From Corallococcus terminator (GTDB lineage Bacteria; Myxococcota; Myxococcia; Myxococcales; Myxococcaceae), in NCBI RefSeq assembly GCF_003611635.1, contig NZ_RAVZ01000002.1:40876-104875 (forward strand): 64,000 nt of DNA. Direction: 5' to 3'. Below are positions 43,015 to 51,154 of this stretch, piece by piece. The notes under the pieces are model-generated. The model was not told where the DNA came from. It ran no database searches and was given only the letters and a program-made list of their open reading frames with translations. Each line of letters begins with the position of its first letter. Position 1 is the stretch's first letter. The position numbers and the translations under genes were made by a program.

Positions 43015-44206
43015 GCGCGAGGTTGCGCGGAGACAGGCGCGGATCGAAGAGCTGGAGGAGCTCGACCTGGAAGCCCAGCTCCTCCAGGAGAAGCGCGCGA
43101 TCCAGCAGGAGCACGACCTCCAACGCCCTCGCGAAGCGGTCCCTCAACAGGTGGCAGAGCAAGAGGTCCCGTGTCTCGGCGCGAACGGACACCTCGAAGG
43201 CATCCAGCTCGGCGTCCGTCATGCCGACATCGAGGCCCAGGCGCTCCAGACGGTCGCGCGCGTAGAGGGCGAAGCGTCCGGCATAGAGCGTCCGGGGGGC
43301 GTCCCCGGCCCTCACGAAGCCGCGCTCGGGAAAGCGCCGTTTCGACAGGAGAGCGAACGCGAAGCGCCACGCGTACACCCGCTTCATCCGCTCGAACTCC
43401 ACCTCGGTCTTGTCATGCCGTCCCCGCGTCGTCAGCGCCAGGGCATGCGGGGTGAATGGCAGCGGATGCGCGCCCCCGAAGCGGGAGACGGGGTAGTCGC
43501 GTGGGGTCTCCAGCTTGTCGTAGCAGCAGCCGATGTTCAGGACGAAGCCCGCCCCCTGGCTCTTGCGGAGCTGCGTGAGGGCGAGCGGCCCGCAGGTGTG
43601 CAGACCGATGGAGGCCCGGTCCCGGCCGGAGAAGAGCGGATCAATCCGCGGTTGGGGCCCGTCCTCGACGGAGGCCTGGATGAAACACAGGGTGTCCCCG
43701 CTCGGGGAGTGGGTTTTCGTCAGCCACCGCCGGCCCTTGTCCTGCAACGCGGCGTCCCGATCGATGCTGTGGAAGGTCCACCCGAACGTCCGCGCACAGA
43801 GGCGGGCGAGATGTCCCATGCCGCCGCCGATATCGACCGCCTGGTGGATGAAGCGCGTTCTGGGCGCGAGCAGAGAGAGCACCCGCCCGAGCTCGTGGGT
43901 CTTCTTGGCGCTGAGTCCCTGCGTCTGCGCGACCGTCAGCGCGTGAAGGCCCTCGTGCCAGGGCAGCGCCGTCAGTTCCTGGAGCGCGCCCAGGAGCGCA
44001 TGCAGGGATGGAGGCGGGACGCCCACGAGCGCCCCCTGGTCCAGCCGCCGCTCGCCTGCTTCATCGAGCGACCGGGCATAGGCCAGCCAGTCCTCGGGAA
44101 AAGCGGCGCCGGACCCGGGCCATCCCTGGAGGATGGAGCGGGACCAGAGCGGGGACCAGGGCCGGAGTTGGTGCGTGAGCGCCGCGAGTCGCGCCTGGAA
44201 GTCCAT
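42992..44206 (-). CDS. Methyltransferase of the METTL25/RRNAD1-like (Methyltransf_32) family
   Basis: A 404-residue protein. AVDIGGGMGHLARLCA is the SAM-binding loop (about residue 160), and SIGLHTCGPLALTQLRKSQGA followed by VLNIGCCYDKL matches the conserved domain of METTL25 and RRNAD1 homologues, known mainly in eukaryotes, with GCCYD in the active region. METTL25-type enzymes may methylate proteins or RNA; the bacterial role is unknown. Start ATG at 44206; an open frame upstream to 44500 lacks domain character. Just beyond lies the transposase relic. Confidence 0.83.
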   Translation of the reverse strand: MDFQARLAALTHQLRPWSPLWSRSILQGWPGSGAAFPEDWLAYARSLDEAGERRLDQGALVGVPPPSLHALLGALQELTALPWHEGLHALTVAQTQGLSAKKTHELGRVLSLLAPRTRFIHQAVDIGGGMGHLARLCARTFGWTFHSIDRDAALQDKGRRWLTKTHSPSGDTLCFIQASVEDGPQPRIDPLFSGRDRASIGLHTCGPLALTQLRKSQGAGFVLNIGCCYDKLETPRDYPVSRFGGAHPLPFTPHALALTTRGRHDKTEVEFERMKRVYAWRFAFALLSKRRFPERGFVRAGDAPRTLYAGRFALYARDRLERLGLDVGMTDAELDAFEVSVRAETRDLLLCHLLRDRFARALEVVLLLDRALLLEELGFQVELLQLFDPRLSPRNLALIASRSA

Positions 44207-45052
44207 GTCGGCGCATCCTATGCGCCGCCGCTCTGTCGGTTGTTGGTGATGAAGGGGCCGAACTCCCAGGGCTTGGAGGCCATTCAGCGGGAGGGGCGCG
44301 AGCAACTCTGAAGCACCTGTGACTGCCCACGGCGAGTGTAGTGCTGGCTCCGGCGCGCGGGCCACCCCAGGCCGCGTGGTGTTGAGGCTCAAGCCATCGC
44401 CAACAGGCTCAGGCCCCTGCCGCGCCCCTGGTGGGAGGGCGGCCTGGACAGGCGTGTACCCCAAGGGGCTGCGCGGCCTCTGCACCGGCAGGGCACACAA
44501 CTCGGACGACTCCCGTCAGCGACCCTCCTCGTCCCCTCTGCTCCAGCCCGTCATCCTTCAACAGAGCTCCTATCCGCCTTATGCTCATGCTCGTGGGGCT
44601 ACGCGCGGCAAACGCAGGGCACTCCCGACGCGCCTCTGACGCGCTACCTGGGGGCCCTCGCGCAGGTGCGGAAGCAGGGCCTCAAGCCCCGAGCCGAGGG
44701 CGGCAGGGAGCCTCGGTAGACAGACGAGTCTCCATCGAAGACGCGGACATGCGTCTCGGCCGCAAGAGCAAACGCTTCAATGGCTACAAACAACACCTCG
44801 GCACGGACCTCGACAGCAACCCGTGCTGGCCTGCTGCGTGACGCCAGCGAACCGCCCGGAGGAAGAGGCCACTGCCGCCCTGTAGGGATACATGGCTCGA
44901 CGCGGACTCTTCCCAGACGCTCTCTTCAAAGAGGGTCTCTAAGTTTCCGCCTGAACAGGATGGCAGTTGCTCGTTTGTTCAGTTGCGAGAGGAGACGCTG
45001 TTAGGGAACAACGGTTGACTTGAAGCGGATCTCATAGGGCAACAGGCCCTTA
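44207..45052. other. Gene-free stretch with insertion-sequence debris
   Basis: About 850 bases between the methyltransferase gene and the foreign operon. The right half holds a broken transposase (separate entry). The left part (44207 to 44620) has no coding frame I would trust. From about 44940 the composition becomes markedly less G+C-rich, so the left edge of the foreign block lies near here. I cannot see clear terminal inverted repeats or a target duplication. Confidence 0.5.
44638..44942 (+). pseudogene. Degenerate DDE transposase fragment (IS1182/IS5-like)
   Basis: Residues such as LTRYLGALAQV, then RVSIEDADMRLGRKSKRFNGY and HLGTDLDSN belong to a DDE transposase of the IS1182-like group; in intact copies I recall the same DADMR..GRKSK..FNGYK pattern. 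At about 44824 the frame is lost; the next frame continues VTPANRPEEEATAAL, ends at a stop, and resumes GYMARRGLFPDALF, so there is a frameshift and at least one internal stop. The N-terminal part and most of the catalytic C-terminus are missing. An old, inactive remnant that marks a mobile-element insertion point. Confidence 0.75.
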
Positions 45053-45829
45053 ATGGACGGTGCCATGTCGGGTGCGGCAACGATAGATATTGATTCAATA
45101 TGCAGCACGCTGGGGCAGATACTTAGCGTCAGAGGCGAACGTGATGCTGCAAACATTCTCGCTGTTAGCTCTGTTGAACTGGCTTTTCAAGAATACGACA
45201 ACTATGATGGTGGTGTTGAAATCTATAGGTTGGAAGTCCGTGTCCCTCCTGCGCAATTCGCCGCACATTCTCCCGAGCAAATAAAAAGGACTGAAGAGAC
45301 ATACTCCGCTGTTCTCAGGGAGCTAGGCATCAACGGGCGTGAGCGAATCTGGAGTGCCTCTGTATCCCCATCTATAACATCAACGCAAGATTGGCGTGAC
45401 GGCATTCAGCGGGCACTCGGTACCGAAAGAGTGAATAATCAGGGGCGCGTCCGCTCAAGCAACCCAGCTCCGATTGAAGTTGATGGATTGCGGTTTCGGT
45501 CGATGACCGAAGTTAATATATATAAAGCGCTCAAGTCCACGGGCGTTGCATTTGCCCCTCTTCCCGTGTTCTTGCGAGGAGGCAGTCGATACCAGCGAAT
45601 CGAGCCGGATTTCGTCATCATCTGGGGTGGCAAGGTGCTGGTGCTAGAAGTCGATGGGGCATCTCACACTGAAATGCCTGCGGATGCCGACAATCGCACT
45701 GAAATGCTTGAAGTGGAGGGTATTCAAGTCAGGCACGTAAGGGCGGACGACTGTCTCACCGAGGCTGCGGCCATGGACTGTGTCCGCAGAATCATGAGTG
45801 TTTATAGAATAGTTGCTCAAATTCCCTAG
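45053..45829 (+). CDS. DUF559/Vsr-like nuclease-fold protein, first gene of the AT-rich operon
   Basis: A 258-residue protein. The C-terminal half is a PD-(D/E)XK-superfamily domain of the DUF559 kind: Glu153 in SMTEVNIY, Asp186 in EPDF, and Glu199/Asp201 in LEVDGASH, with E-x-D-G instead of E-x-K. The N-terminal 130 residues are unrecognised. Start ATG at 45053, with a second ATG at 45065. Codons are AT-richer than in the neighbours (tta, ata, aat), marking it as acquired. By fold and context probably a DNA-directed effector, perhaps of a defence system. Confidence 0.72.
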   Translation: MDGAMSGAATIDIDSICSTLGQILSVRGERDAANILAVSSVELAFQEYDNYDGGVEIYRLEVRVPPAQFAAHSPEQIKRTEETYSAVLRELGINGRERIWSASVSPSITSTQDWRDGIQRALGTERVNNQGRVRSSNPAPIEVDGLRFRSMTEVNIYKALKSTGVAFAPLPVFLRGGSRYQRIEPDFVIIWGGKVLVLEVDGASHTEMPADADNRTEMLEVEGIQVRHVRADDCLTEAAAMDCVRRIMSVYRIVAQIP

Positions 45830-45867
45830 CAACCCACTCACTCGCAAAGGTTATTCCCAATTCGACC

Positions 45868-46413
45868 ATGAGAGCCGCCGACCACGTTGCTAGAATAAAG
45901 AAGCTGCGAAAGTCTGACTTGATCGGAATGCTGCAACAGTTGGTGGCCGGCAAAACTCTGTCTGGGTGGCCAGATGGTAAGGCATTTGAGCATCTCATTC
46001 TCCGCGCTTTTGAGATCGAAGGCGCTGAAGTCACTTGGCCGTTTTCGGTTAGGCGAGATGGGCAGGAGCTTGAGCAGATTGATGGGGCTGTGAGGGACGA
46101 TGGTCTGTCTTGCTTGGTTGAAGCAAAGCACTGGGCAGAAAAAGTGGACTACACTACCATTGCCAAGCTGCGAGCACAGTTGAATCGACGGCCATCGCAG
46201 GTGATAGGCTCGGTATTCAGTGCGAGCGGGTATACAGCGCCAGCTAAGGTTCTCGCGCAGTTTACAGCCTCCCCCAATGTTCTTTTGTGGGAACTCGATG
46301 ATATTGAGTATGGTTTGAAGAATCGAGCGATGCGAAAGGGGCTTCAGGCTAAGTTTCGCCATGCTGTTGAACATGGATTCACGGATTATAGTCTGCTGGT
46401 TGAGGCACTATGA
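45868..46413 (+). CDS. Mrr-like restriction endonuclease, PD-(D/E)XK
   Basis: A 181-residue protein with a clear Mrr-type nuclease core: Glu41 in GKAFEHLILRAFE, Asp72 in EQIDGAV, and Glu85-x-Lys87 in CLVEAKHWAEK, followed by IAKLRAQLNRRPSQVIGSVF-type strands (GSVFSASGYTAPA). All catalytic residues look intact. It has no methyltransferase partner, so if it cuts DNA it must recognise modified or foreign DNA, or be controlled by its neighbours. It overlaps the next gene by 4 bases (ATGA) and follows the DUF559-like gene after 38 bases. Confidence 0.78.
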   Translation: MRAADHVARIKKLRKSDLIGMLQQLVAGKTLSGWPDGKAFEHLILRAFEIEGAEVTWPFSVRRDGQELEQIDGAVRDDGLSCLVEAKHWAEKVDYTTIAKLRAQLNRRPSQVIGSVFSASGYTAPAKVLAQFTASPNVLLWELDDIEYGLKNRAMRKGLQAKFRHAVEHGFTDYSLLVEAL

Positions 46414-46970
46414 CTACTTATGTCGTGACGGAAGGTTTGTTCGATGAGGAGTTGGTGCGAAAGTTGATTGCGAATAAATTAGGCAATAGTCGTGTCCAGG
46501 TCATCAGTGCTCATGGCAAGTCATCCGCACAGTCGCTCGCAAGGACGCTTGCGGGGATAAAAAAGTCGCCAGTGGCACTTGTTATTGATGCTGATGAGCA
46601 TGATTCAATAAAAATCCAAGAGGGAAGAACCTACATTGAGTCGCTATTGGGCTCTGCTGCGCCTCGCGACATGTGGGAACTGGTGTTGTTTGTGCCTGCG
46701 CTTGAAATCATATTTTTCAAGACCCCAAACTGGTTTCAATCGCTCGGATTGCCTCCTCCTTCGACGCTCCAGCGGGAACGTGCCGAACACTCCCCGCGCA
46801 GAGTTTTGGAGGAGTTGTTGCGATCCAATCTCAAAAGCTCACGGCAAGACCCGCGTCGGTGGTTGATCGAGAAGATGAGTTCAGCCTCAATTGAGCTTCT
46901 CTGGGCGACAGAGCCCCTTGCGACGTTGGGTGCTTTTATTGAACGAAAAAAAGATATATCAATTGGATAG
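46410..46970 (+). CDS. Stand-alone TOPRIM-domain protein
   Basis: A 186-residue protein. MTTYVVTEGLFDEELVRKLI gives the TOPRIM Glu8, and ALVIDADEHDS gives the D-x-D pair (Asp60, Asp62); LVLFVPALEIIFF is the later block seen in OLD-type TOPRIM nucleases. There is no ATPase domain, unlike OLD/GajA, and no obvious DUF4435 sequence as in PARIS AriB. The start codon overlaps the stop of the Mrr-like gene, so they are translationally coupled. Likely a metal-dependent nuclease or nuclease partner in the three-gene system. Confidence 0.72.
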   Translation: MTTYVVTEGLFDEELVRKLIANKLGNSRVQVISAHGKSSAQSLARTLAGIKKSPVALVIDADEHDSIKIQEGRTYIESLLGSAAPRDMWELVLFVPALEIIFFKTPNWFQSLGLPPPSTLQRERAEHSPRRVLEELLRSNLKSSRQDPRRWLIEKMSSASIELLWATEPLATLGAFIERKKDISIG

Positions 46971-47358
46971 GATTGGTGTCGAGAAACGCATGGCGTAGAG
47001 TCCGTGTCGAGAGTGGGAGTTGGCGCAGGGTGGGAGTTGCAGGCGCCATCTCCCGACCTTGGCCGAAAACCCTTGTGGCGTGGCAATGGTTTGCGCCACT
47101 GGGTTCCTTGCTTCTTAGCGACGGCAGGAAACGAACTTACGGACAAGCTGGAGCACTCCATAGAGCGCACCTCGCCCCGAGGGTGGAGCGCATTTAGTGC
47201 ATTACGTTCTCATGGGAGTGGCGGGCTTCTTCGGAAGCACGCGGGGACCTCGGAGCGAAAAGGCCCCGGTCCACGACGCGCGGGAACGGGGCCTCCAAGA
47301 CAGCTCAGGTCAGCGGCGTGCGTCAGGTGCACCACACGCGTGTGTCACTGTCCCTTGC
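46971..47358. other. Right flank of the foreign block
   Basis: About 390 bases after the TOPRIM gene. GTGTCGAGA occurs twice (46977 and 47005) and GTGGGAGTTG twice (about 47014 and 47030), small direct repeats that may be scars of recombination. Composition returns to high G+C by about 47040. The terminator of the next minus-strand gene is at 47258 to 47294. No credible gene. Confidence 0.45.
47258..47294 (-). terminator. Rho-independent terminator of the 419-residue lipoprotein gene
   Basis: AGGCCCCG (47261 to 47268) pairs with CGGGGCCT (47287 to 47294); on the minus strand the stem runs into TTTT. It is 64 bases past the stop codon. Confidence 0.78.
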
Positions 47359-48618
47359 TCAGATTTCGTGACGGATGAGCCAGAACACCGCCGTCTGGTG
47401 TGACACCGGGAAGTAGACGACGTAGAGGCTGTGGTAGTCCTTCGCGCCCGGGGCCACCGGCTCGCTCGCGTAGTAGCGCGCCACCTGCGCCACCTCCGTG
47501 CCGTTGCCCAGCGCACCCGGCAGCGCCGCCACCAGCTCCGGGAAGAACTGCTGCACGTGGCTGCCAAACTCCGCGTACGTCAGGTCCGGCTGGCGCTCGA
47601 ACTGGAGGTTCTGGTTCGCGCTCAGCGCGGGGATGGACGCGAACGCCCCTTCCGCCACGCGGTCCAGGGACACCGGCGTCGTGCCGGCCACGGAGGGCAC
47701 GTTGAGCGCCCACAATGACTCGTCACACCAGTTCTCACCCGTCTTGCAGCGCGTGTGGCCCGCCGCCTGCGCCGCCTGGAGCGTGCTGCTCAGCGGAAGC
47801 TGCGTGAGGGGCAGGGGCCCCGCGCCGTAGTAGCGGTAGTAGAAGTCCTTGCACACCGGCCACATCTTCGTGGTGAAGGCCGCCTCGCCGTCCGCGCACC
47901 AGGGCTTCGCGCCGGAGGACACGACACAGTTCTCCACGAAGGCGTCGTGCGCGTCCTGCGCATCCGTGCACTGCGGGAGCGCCTGCGCGGGCGTCACGTG
48001 CTGCACCTCCACCACGCTCTCGTCACACACCTCGATGCGCGTGGCCACGTCCAGGTCGCACGCCGTGAACAGCGACGGCTCCGCGCACGCGCTGTTGAGG
48101 CAGCCCAGCACCAGGCGGAACTGCTTGCCCGCGCCCGTGCCGGTGCTCACCACCGCCAGGTATTCGCCGCCCTGCGCCAGCGTCAGGCTGTTCACCTTGC
48201 TGAGCTGGCCGTAGCCCGCGTCGTCGTCCTGCGCGCGCAGCGTGGTGCCGTAGCTGCCGTTCGCGTTCTTCGGGCCGTAGATGAACAGGCCCGTGTCCAG
48301 GCCCATGCTGCTGCCCCCGTGCGTCACCTCCAGGCGCACCTGCGCGCCGGCGGCCACCTTGAAGTTGAAGGACAGGTACTGCGGGTTCGTCGTGAAGCTC
48401 GTCTGCACGAAGCTGTTGAGCCCCAGCGGGCCCAGGAACGCCGTGCTGTCCACGATGTCGCCGCTGGACGGCGCGGGCGGCGGATACAGCACCGACTGCT
48501 CGCTCGTGCCGACCTCCGAGGCTTCGGTGTCCTCCACCGGCTCCTGCGACGGACCGCACGCCACCAGCAACAACGACGGCAGGAGCCACGACGACATCCG
48601 GTTCCACGCGTGACGCAT
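47359..48618 (-). CDS. Secreted lipoprotein, unknown function
   Basis: A 419-residue protein. The start ATG at 48618 (after GGAAG) gives a lipoprotein signal MRHAWNRMSSWLLPSLLLVAC. Residues about 55 to 190 look like a beta-sandwich pre-peptidase-type (PPC) domain (YLSFNFKVAAGAQVRLEVTHGG, LDTGLFIYGP, EYLAVVSTGTGAGKQFRLVL). The rest is a cysteine-containing helical domain (CKDFYYRYYGAGPLPLTQL). I cannot name a catalytic motif. It has its own terminator. Confidence 0.7.
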   Translation of the reverse strand: MRHAWNRMSSWLLPSLLLVACGPSQEPVEDTEASEVGTSEQSVLYPPPAPSSGDIVDSTAFLGPLGLNSFVQTSFTTNPQYLSFNFKVAAGAQVRLEVTHGGSSMGLDTGLFIYGPKNANGSYGTTLRAQDDDAGYGQLSKVNSLTLAQGGEYLAVVSTGTGAGKQFRLVLGCLNSACAEPSLFTACDLDVATRIEVCDESVVEVQHVTPAQALPQCTDAQDAHDAFVENCVVSSGAKPWCADGEAAFTTKMWPVCKDFYYRYYGAGPLPLTQLPLSSTLQAAQAAGHTRCKTGENWCDESLWALNVPSVAGTTPVSLDRVAEGAFASIPALSANQNLQFERQPDLTYAEFGSHVQQFFPELVAALPGALGNGTEVAQVARYYASEPVAPGAKDYHSLYVVYFPVSHQTAVFWLIRHEI

Positions 48619-48693
48619 GAGGCACTTCCTTGGCTTGGGGGAGACAGGGGGCGACCCCGGCGCGTGTTTCACACCCGGGGTCGGACGTTCAAG

Positions 48694-49038
48694 TCACAAC
48701 CGGTTCACGGAAAGAGACGTGACCTCTTGGAACCACGTCGCGTAGGGCGTGTTGCGCACGAGGTGCCGGTTGAAGTCCCGGGCCCCGTCGGTCCACCACG
48801 GCGCGCCCCGTTCGCCCAGGCCCACCTTGGCGCGGTGGACGCGGGCGCGGGCGCGGCGTTCGGCCTCCGCGTCCTTCGCGCGCTTTGCCCGGCCCACGTC
48901 GGCGCGGGCCCGCATCAGCGCGGCCACCAGCAGTTCGCGCTGCCGGGGCCCGAGCGCCGGGTTGGAGCGGCGCCACAGCCGTCCCTCCACCACCAGGTAG
49001 CGTCCGTCCGGGGTGGTGGGGGGCGGCGCGTGCGTCAC
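48694..49038 (-). CDS. Small conserved hypothetical protein
   Basis: A 114-residue basic protein (GTG start). The middle is Arg/Ala-rich and helical; the end GAPWWTDGARDFNRHLVRNTPYATWF is strongly conserved in a widespread bacterial family of unknown function that I have seen many times as a hypothetical protein. The start overlaps the stop of the upstream esterase gene (GTGA), so they are co-translated. Confidence 0.72.
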   Translation of the reverse strand: MTHAPPPTTPDGRYLVVEGRLWRRSNPALGPRQRELLVAALMRARADVGRAKRAKDAEAERRARARVHRAKVGLGERGAPWWTDGARDFNRHLVRNTPYATWFQEVTSLSVNRL

Positions 49039-50597
49039 GGCACCGCGGGGAAGAGGAAGCGCAGCACGTCACCGAAGCGCGCGGACCAGGCCGCCTCGTT
49101 GTGCTGGCCGCCCTGCACCACGGTGTACTTCAGGTCGCTGTCCAGCACCCAGCCCTTGGCCACCAGTGCGTCGCGCAGCGCCTGGGCATCCGCCACCGTC
49201 TCCGCCTGGCTGCCGGAGCCCTCGTTGGTGCCGATGTCCTCCCAGATGCGCAGCGCGGGCTTCGCGCCCAGCGCCTCCACCGTGCGCACGATGTCCCGGT
49301 CCGCCCACCACACGGACGGCGACACCACGCCCAGGCGTCCGAAGACCTCCGGGTGCTTCAGGCCCAGCGACAGCGACACCAGCCCGCCCAGCGACGAGCC
49401 CGCGAGCCCGGTGGACTCCGGCCCCGTCTTCGTCCGGAACTCCGCGTCGATGCGCGGCTTCAGGTCGTTGATGAGGAACTGGCCGTAGGCGTCCGCGCGG
49501 CCCGCGTCCGGGTATTGGGGCGGGAAGGGCACCGGCGTGTACTCCGCGATGCGGTCGGACGTGTTGTAGACGCCCACGATGATGAGCGGCTCCACCTGCC
49601 CGCCCTCCACCAGCGTCTGCGCCGTCTCATCCACGTTCCACTCGCCCGCGAACGCGGTGACGACGTCCATCAGGTTCTGGCCGTCGTGCATGTAGAGCAC
49701 CGGGTAGCGGCGCTGGGCATTCGCCTCATAGCCGGGCGGCAGCCAGACGATGACGTCGCGCGGCTTCAGCGTGGTGTCCGTGGGCGTCACGGCGCGCAGG
49801 TAGCGCACGTCGCCGGTGAGCGTGGGGTCGAGCGGCGGCGGGGTCGAGAGGTCCGCCCAGCCCTCCACCACCACGGACACGCGCTCGTAGCCCGTGCCCG
49901 TCGTGAAGGTGTGGTTGGCCACCTCCGCGCCCGTGGCGCTCTTCTCCACCGTCTCCCACGAACCGCGCGTCACCTTGAACTCCAGGGCCGAAGCCACCGG
50001 GAAGGTGACGGCACCGGCATAGGCGTTGTCCACGGCCTTGAAGAGCTCCACCTCCGCGCCGTTCCAGTTGCCCAGCTCCGACTGGTTGCCGGACAACCAC
50101 ACCCGGGCCTCCCGGGGCGTGATGTCCGGCGTCTTCACGATGAACACGGTCCGAGCGCCTGTCTCCCCCTCCGCCGGTCCAAAGCGTTCCACCGCGAGTG
50201 CGACACTCTCCTCGTTCTTCTGGGCCGTGACGGTGCGGTCCGCCTCCGGGGCCCCCGCGGCGTCGAGCGCCACCCGGGCGACGGGCGCCGTCATCCGCAC
50301 CGCGTAGGTGAAGGCGGTGCCCTTGGGCAGGCGGGCCTTCAGGCTGAACACCCGGCCGCCCTGGTAGACCATCTCCAGGCCCGGTCCGTCGGGGCCCCCG
50401 AACGTGGCGCTGGGGCCGGTGAGGTAGATGGCGGCGTCGGCTGGCGTCTCCGGCGGCACCGTCAGGTCGAACTGCACGTCGGAGAAGAGCTGCTCGGCCG
50501 GGACCTGGGAGTCGGAGTGACAGCCCCAGAGGGCCACGAGGCCCAGGACGAGCAGGAGGACGGGCCGTGAGGGCCGGGAGAATGACGAGGAAGACAT
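49035..50597 (-). CDS. Lipoprotein esterase of the enterochelin-esterase/Esterase D type with N-terminal starch-binding-like domains
   Basis: A 520-residue protein with lipobox LWGC. Residues about 30 to 140 and 150 to 250 are immunoglobulin-like/CBM20-like domains (VWLSGNQSELGNWNG is typical of starch-binding folds). The hydrolase has VIVWLPPGYEANAQRRYPVLYMHDGQNL and the nucleophile in GLAGSSLGGLVSL; GQHNEAAW near the end holds the His. Such enzymes hydrolyse esters of sugars or siderophores. The start at 50597 was chosen for the signal; the open frame upstream is a shadow. It precedes the small gene at 48694 in an operon. Confidence 0.85.
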   Translation of the reverse strand: MSSSSFSRPSRPVLLLVLGLVALWGCHSDSQVPAEQLFSDVQFDLTVPPETPADAAIYLTGPSATFGGPDGPGLEMVYQGGRVFSLKARLPKGTAFTYAVRMTAPVARVALDAAGAPEADRTVTAQKNEESVALAVERFGPAEGETGARTVFIVKTPDITPREARVWLSGNQSELGNWNGAEVELFKAVDNAYAGAVTFPVASALEFKVTRGSWETVEKSATGAEVANHTFTTGTGYERVSVVVEGWADLSTPPPLDPTLTGDVRYLRAVTPTDTTLKPRDVIVWLPPGYEANAQRRYPVLYMHDGQNLMDVVTAFAGEWNVDETAQTLVEGGQVEPLIIVGVYNTSDRIAEYTPVPFPPQYPDAGRADAYGQFLINDLKPRIDAEFRTKTGPESTGLAGSSLGGLVSLSLGLKHPEVFGRLGVVSPSVWWADRDIVRTVEALGAKPALRIWEDIGTNEGSGSQAETVADAQALRDALVAKGWVLDSDLKYTVVQGGQHNEAAWSARFGDVLRFLFPAVP

Positions 50598-50812
50598 CGG
50601 CGGTGGAGCCTCCGGGGGCCGCGAACAGGGCCCCACGCGAAGGCGCACCGTAGCAGCGACCTCCGACAACGTCAGGCAGGCCCCCGGACGCGGGGGAAGT
50701 GTCCCGGGGGGACACCCACTTGGCAGATGGCGGACAGTGCCTACCTTGCGCCGCGCACAGCGGGCACTGGGACGAATACTCCCGGCCCCCTCAAGCGAAG
50801 GAGTCGCACCAC

Positions 50813-51016
50813 ATGAAGAAGCTGACGCTGCTGGCCGTGACGCTGGGTTCGCTGGTCGTGGGCGCGGGCTGCCACCGCAACACCCGTGACGAGGCCAAGG
50901 ACGACGTGGAGGAGGCCGGCGACAAGGTGAAGGACACCGCCGAGGACGCCGCCGACGCCACGGGCGACGCGGCCGAGAAGGCCGGCGACAAGATCGAGGA
51001 CGCCACCGACAAGTAG
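50813..51016 (+). CDS. Tiny lipoprotein with helical, charged repeats
   Basis: A 67-residue protein. The signal ends in VVGAGC; the mature part is a run of Lys/Asp/Glu/Ala heptad-like repeats (EAGDKVKDTAEDAADATGDA) like late-embryogenesis or YtxH-type stress proteins. ATG at 50813 follows AAGGAG. Probably an abundant envelope stress protein. Confidence 0.78.
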   Translation: MKKLTLLAVTLGSLVVGAGCHRNTRDEAKDDVEEAGDKVKDTAEDAADATGDAAEKAGDKIEDATDK

Positions 51017-51154
51017 GACGTCGCAAGCGGAGGCCCGTGGGTCCGGGGCGGTTGACCGGGGACGGGTCGGGCCGCGCTGACGTGGACACCCTGGACGCCG
51101 GTCACCTTGCGGGGTGCCCGGTCTCCGGGGTGTCGTCGTTTCCGGCCCGGGCCG

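Noticed and set aside
45015..45043. TTGACT as -35 box of the foreign operon
   Set aside because: No -10 element lies at an acceptable distance.
45053..46970. Assignment of the three-gene operon to Gabija, PARIS or OLD
   Set aside because: No ATPase or helicase gene is present and the TOPRIM protein is only 186 residues, so none of these names fits.
47004..47378. 124-residue frame in the right flank of the foreign block
   Set aside because: No ribosome-binding site, no domain, and it runs through the terminator of the opposite gene.
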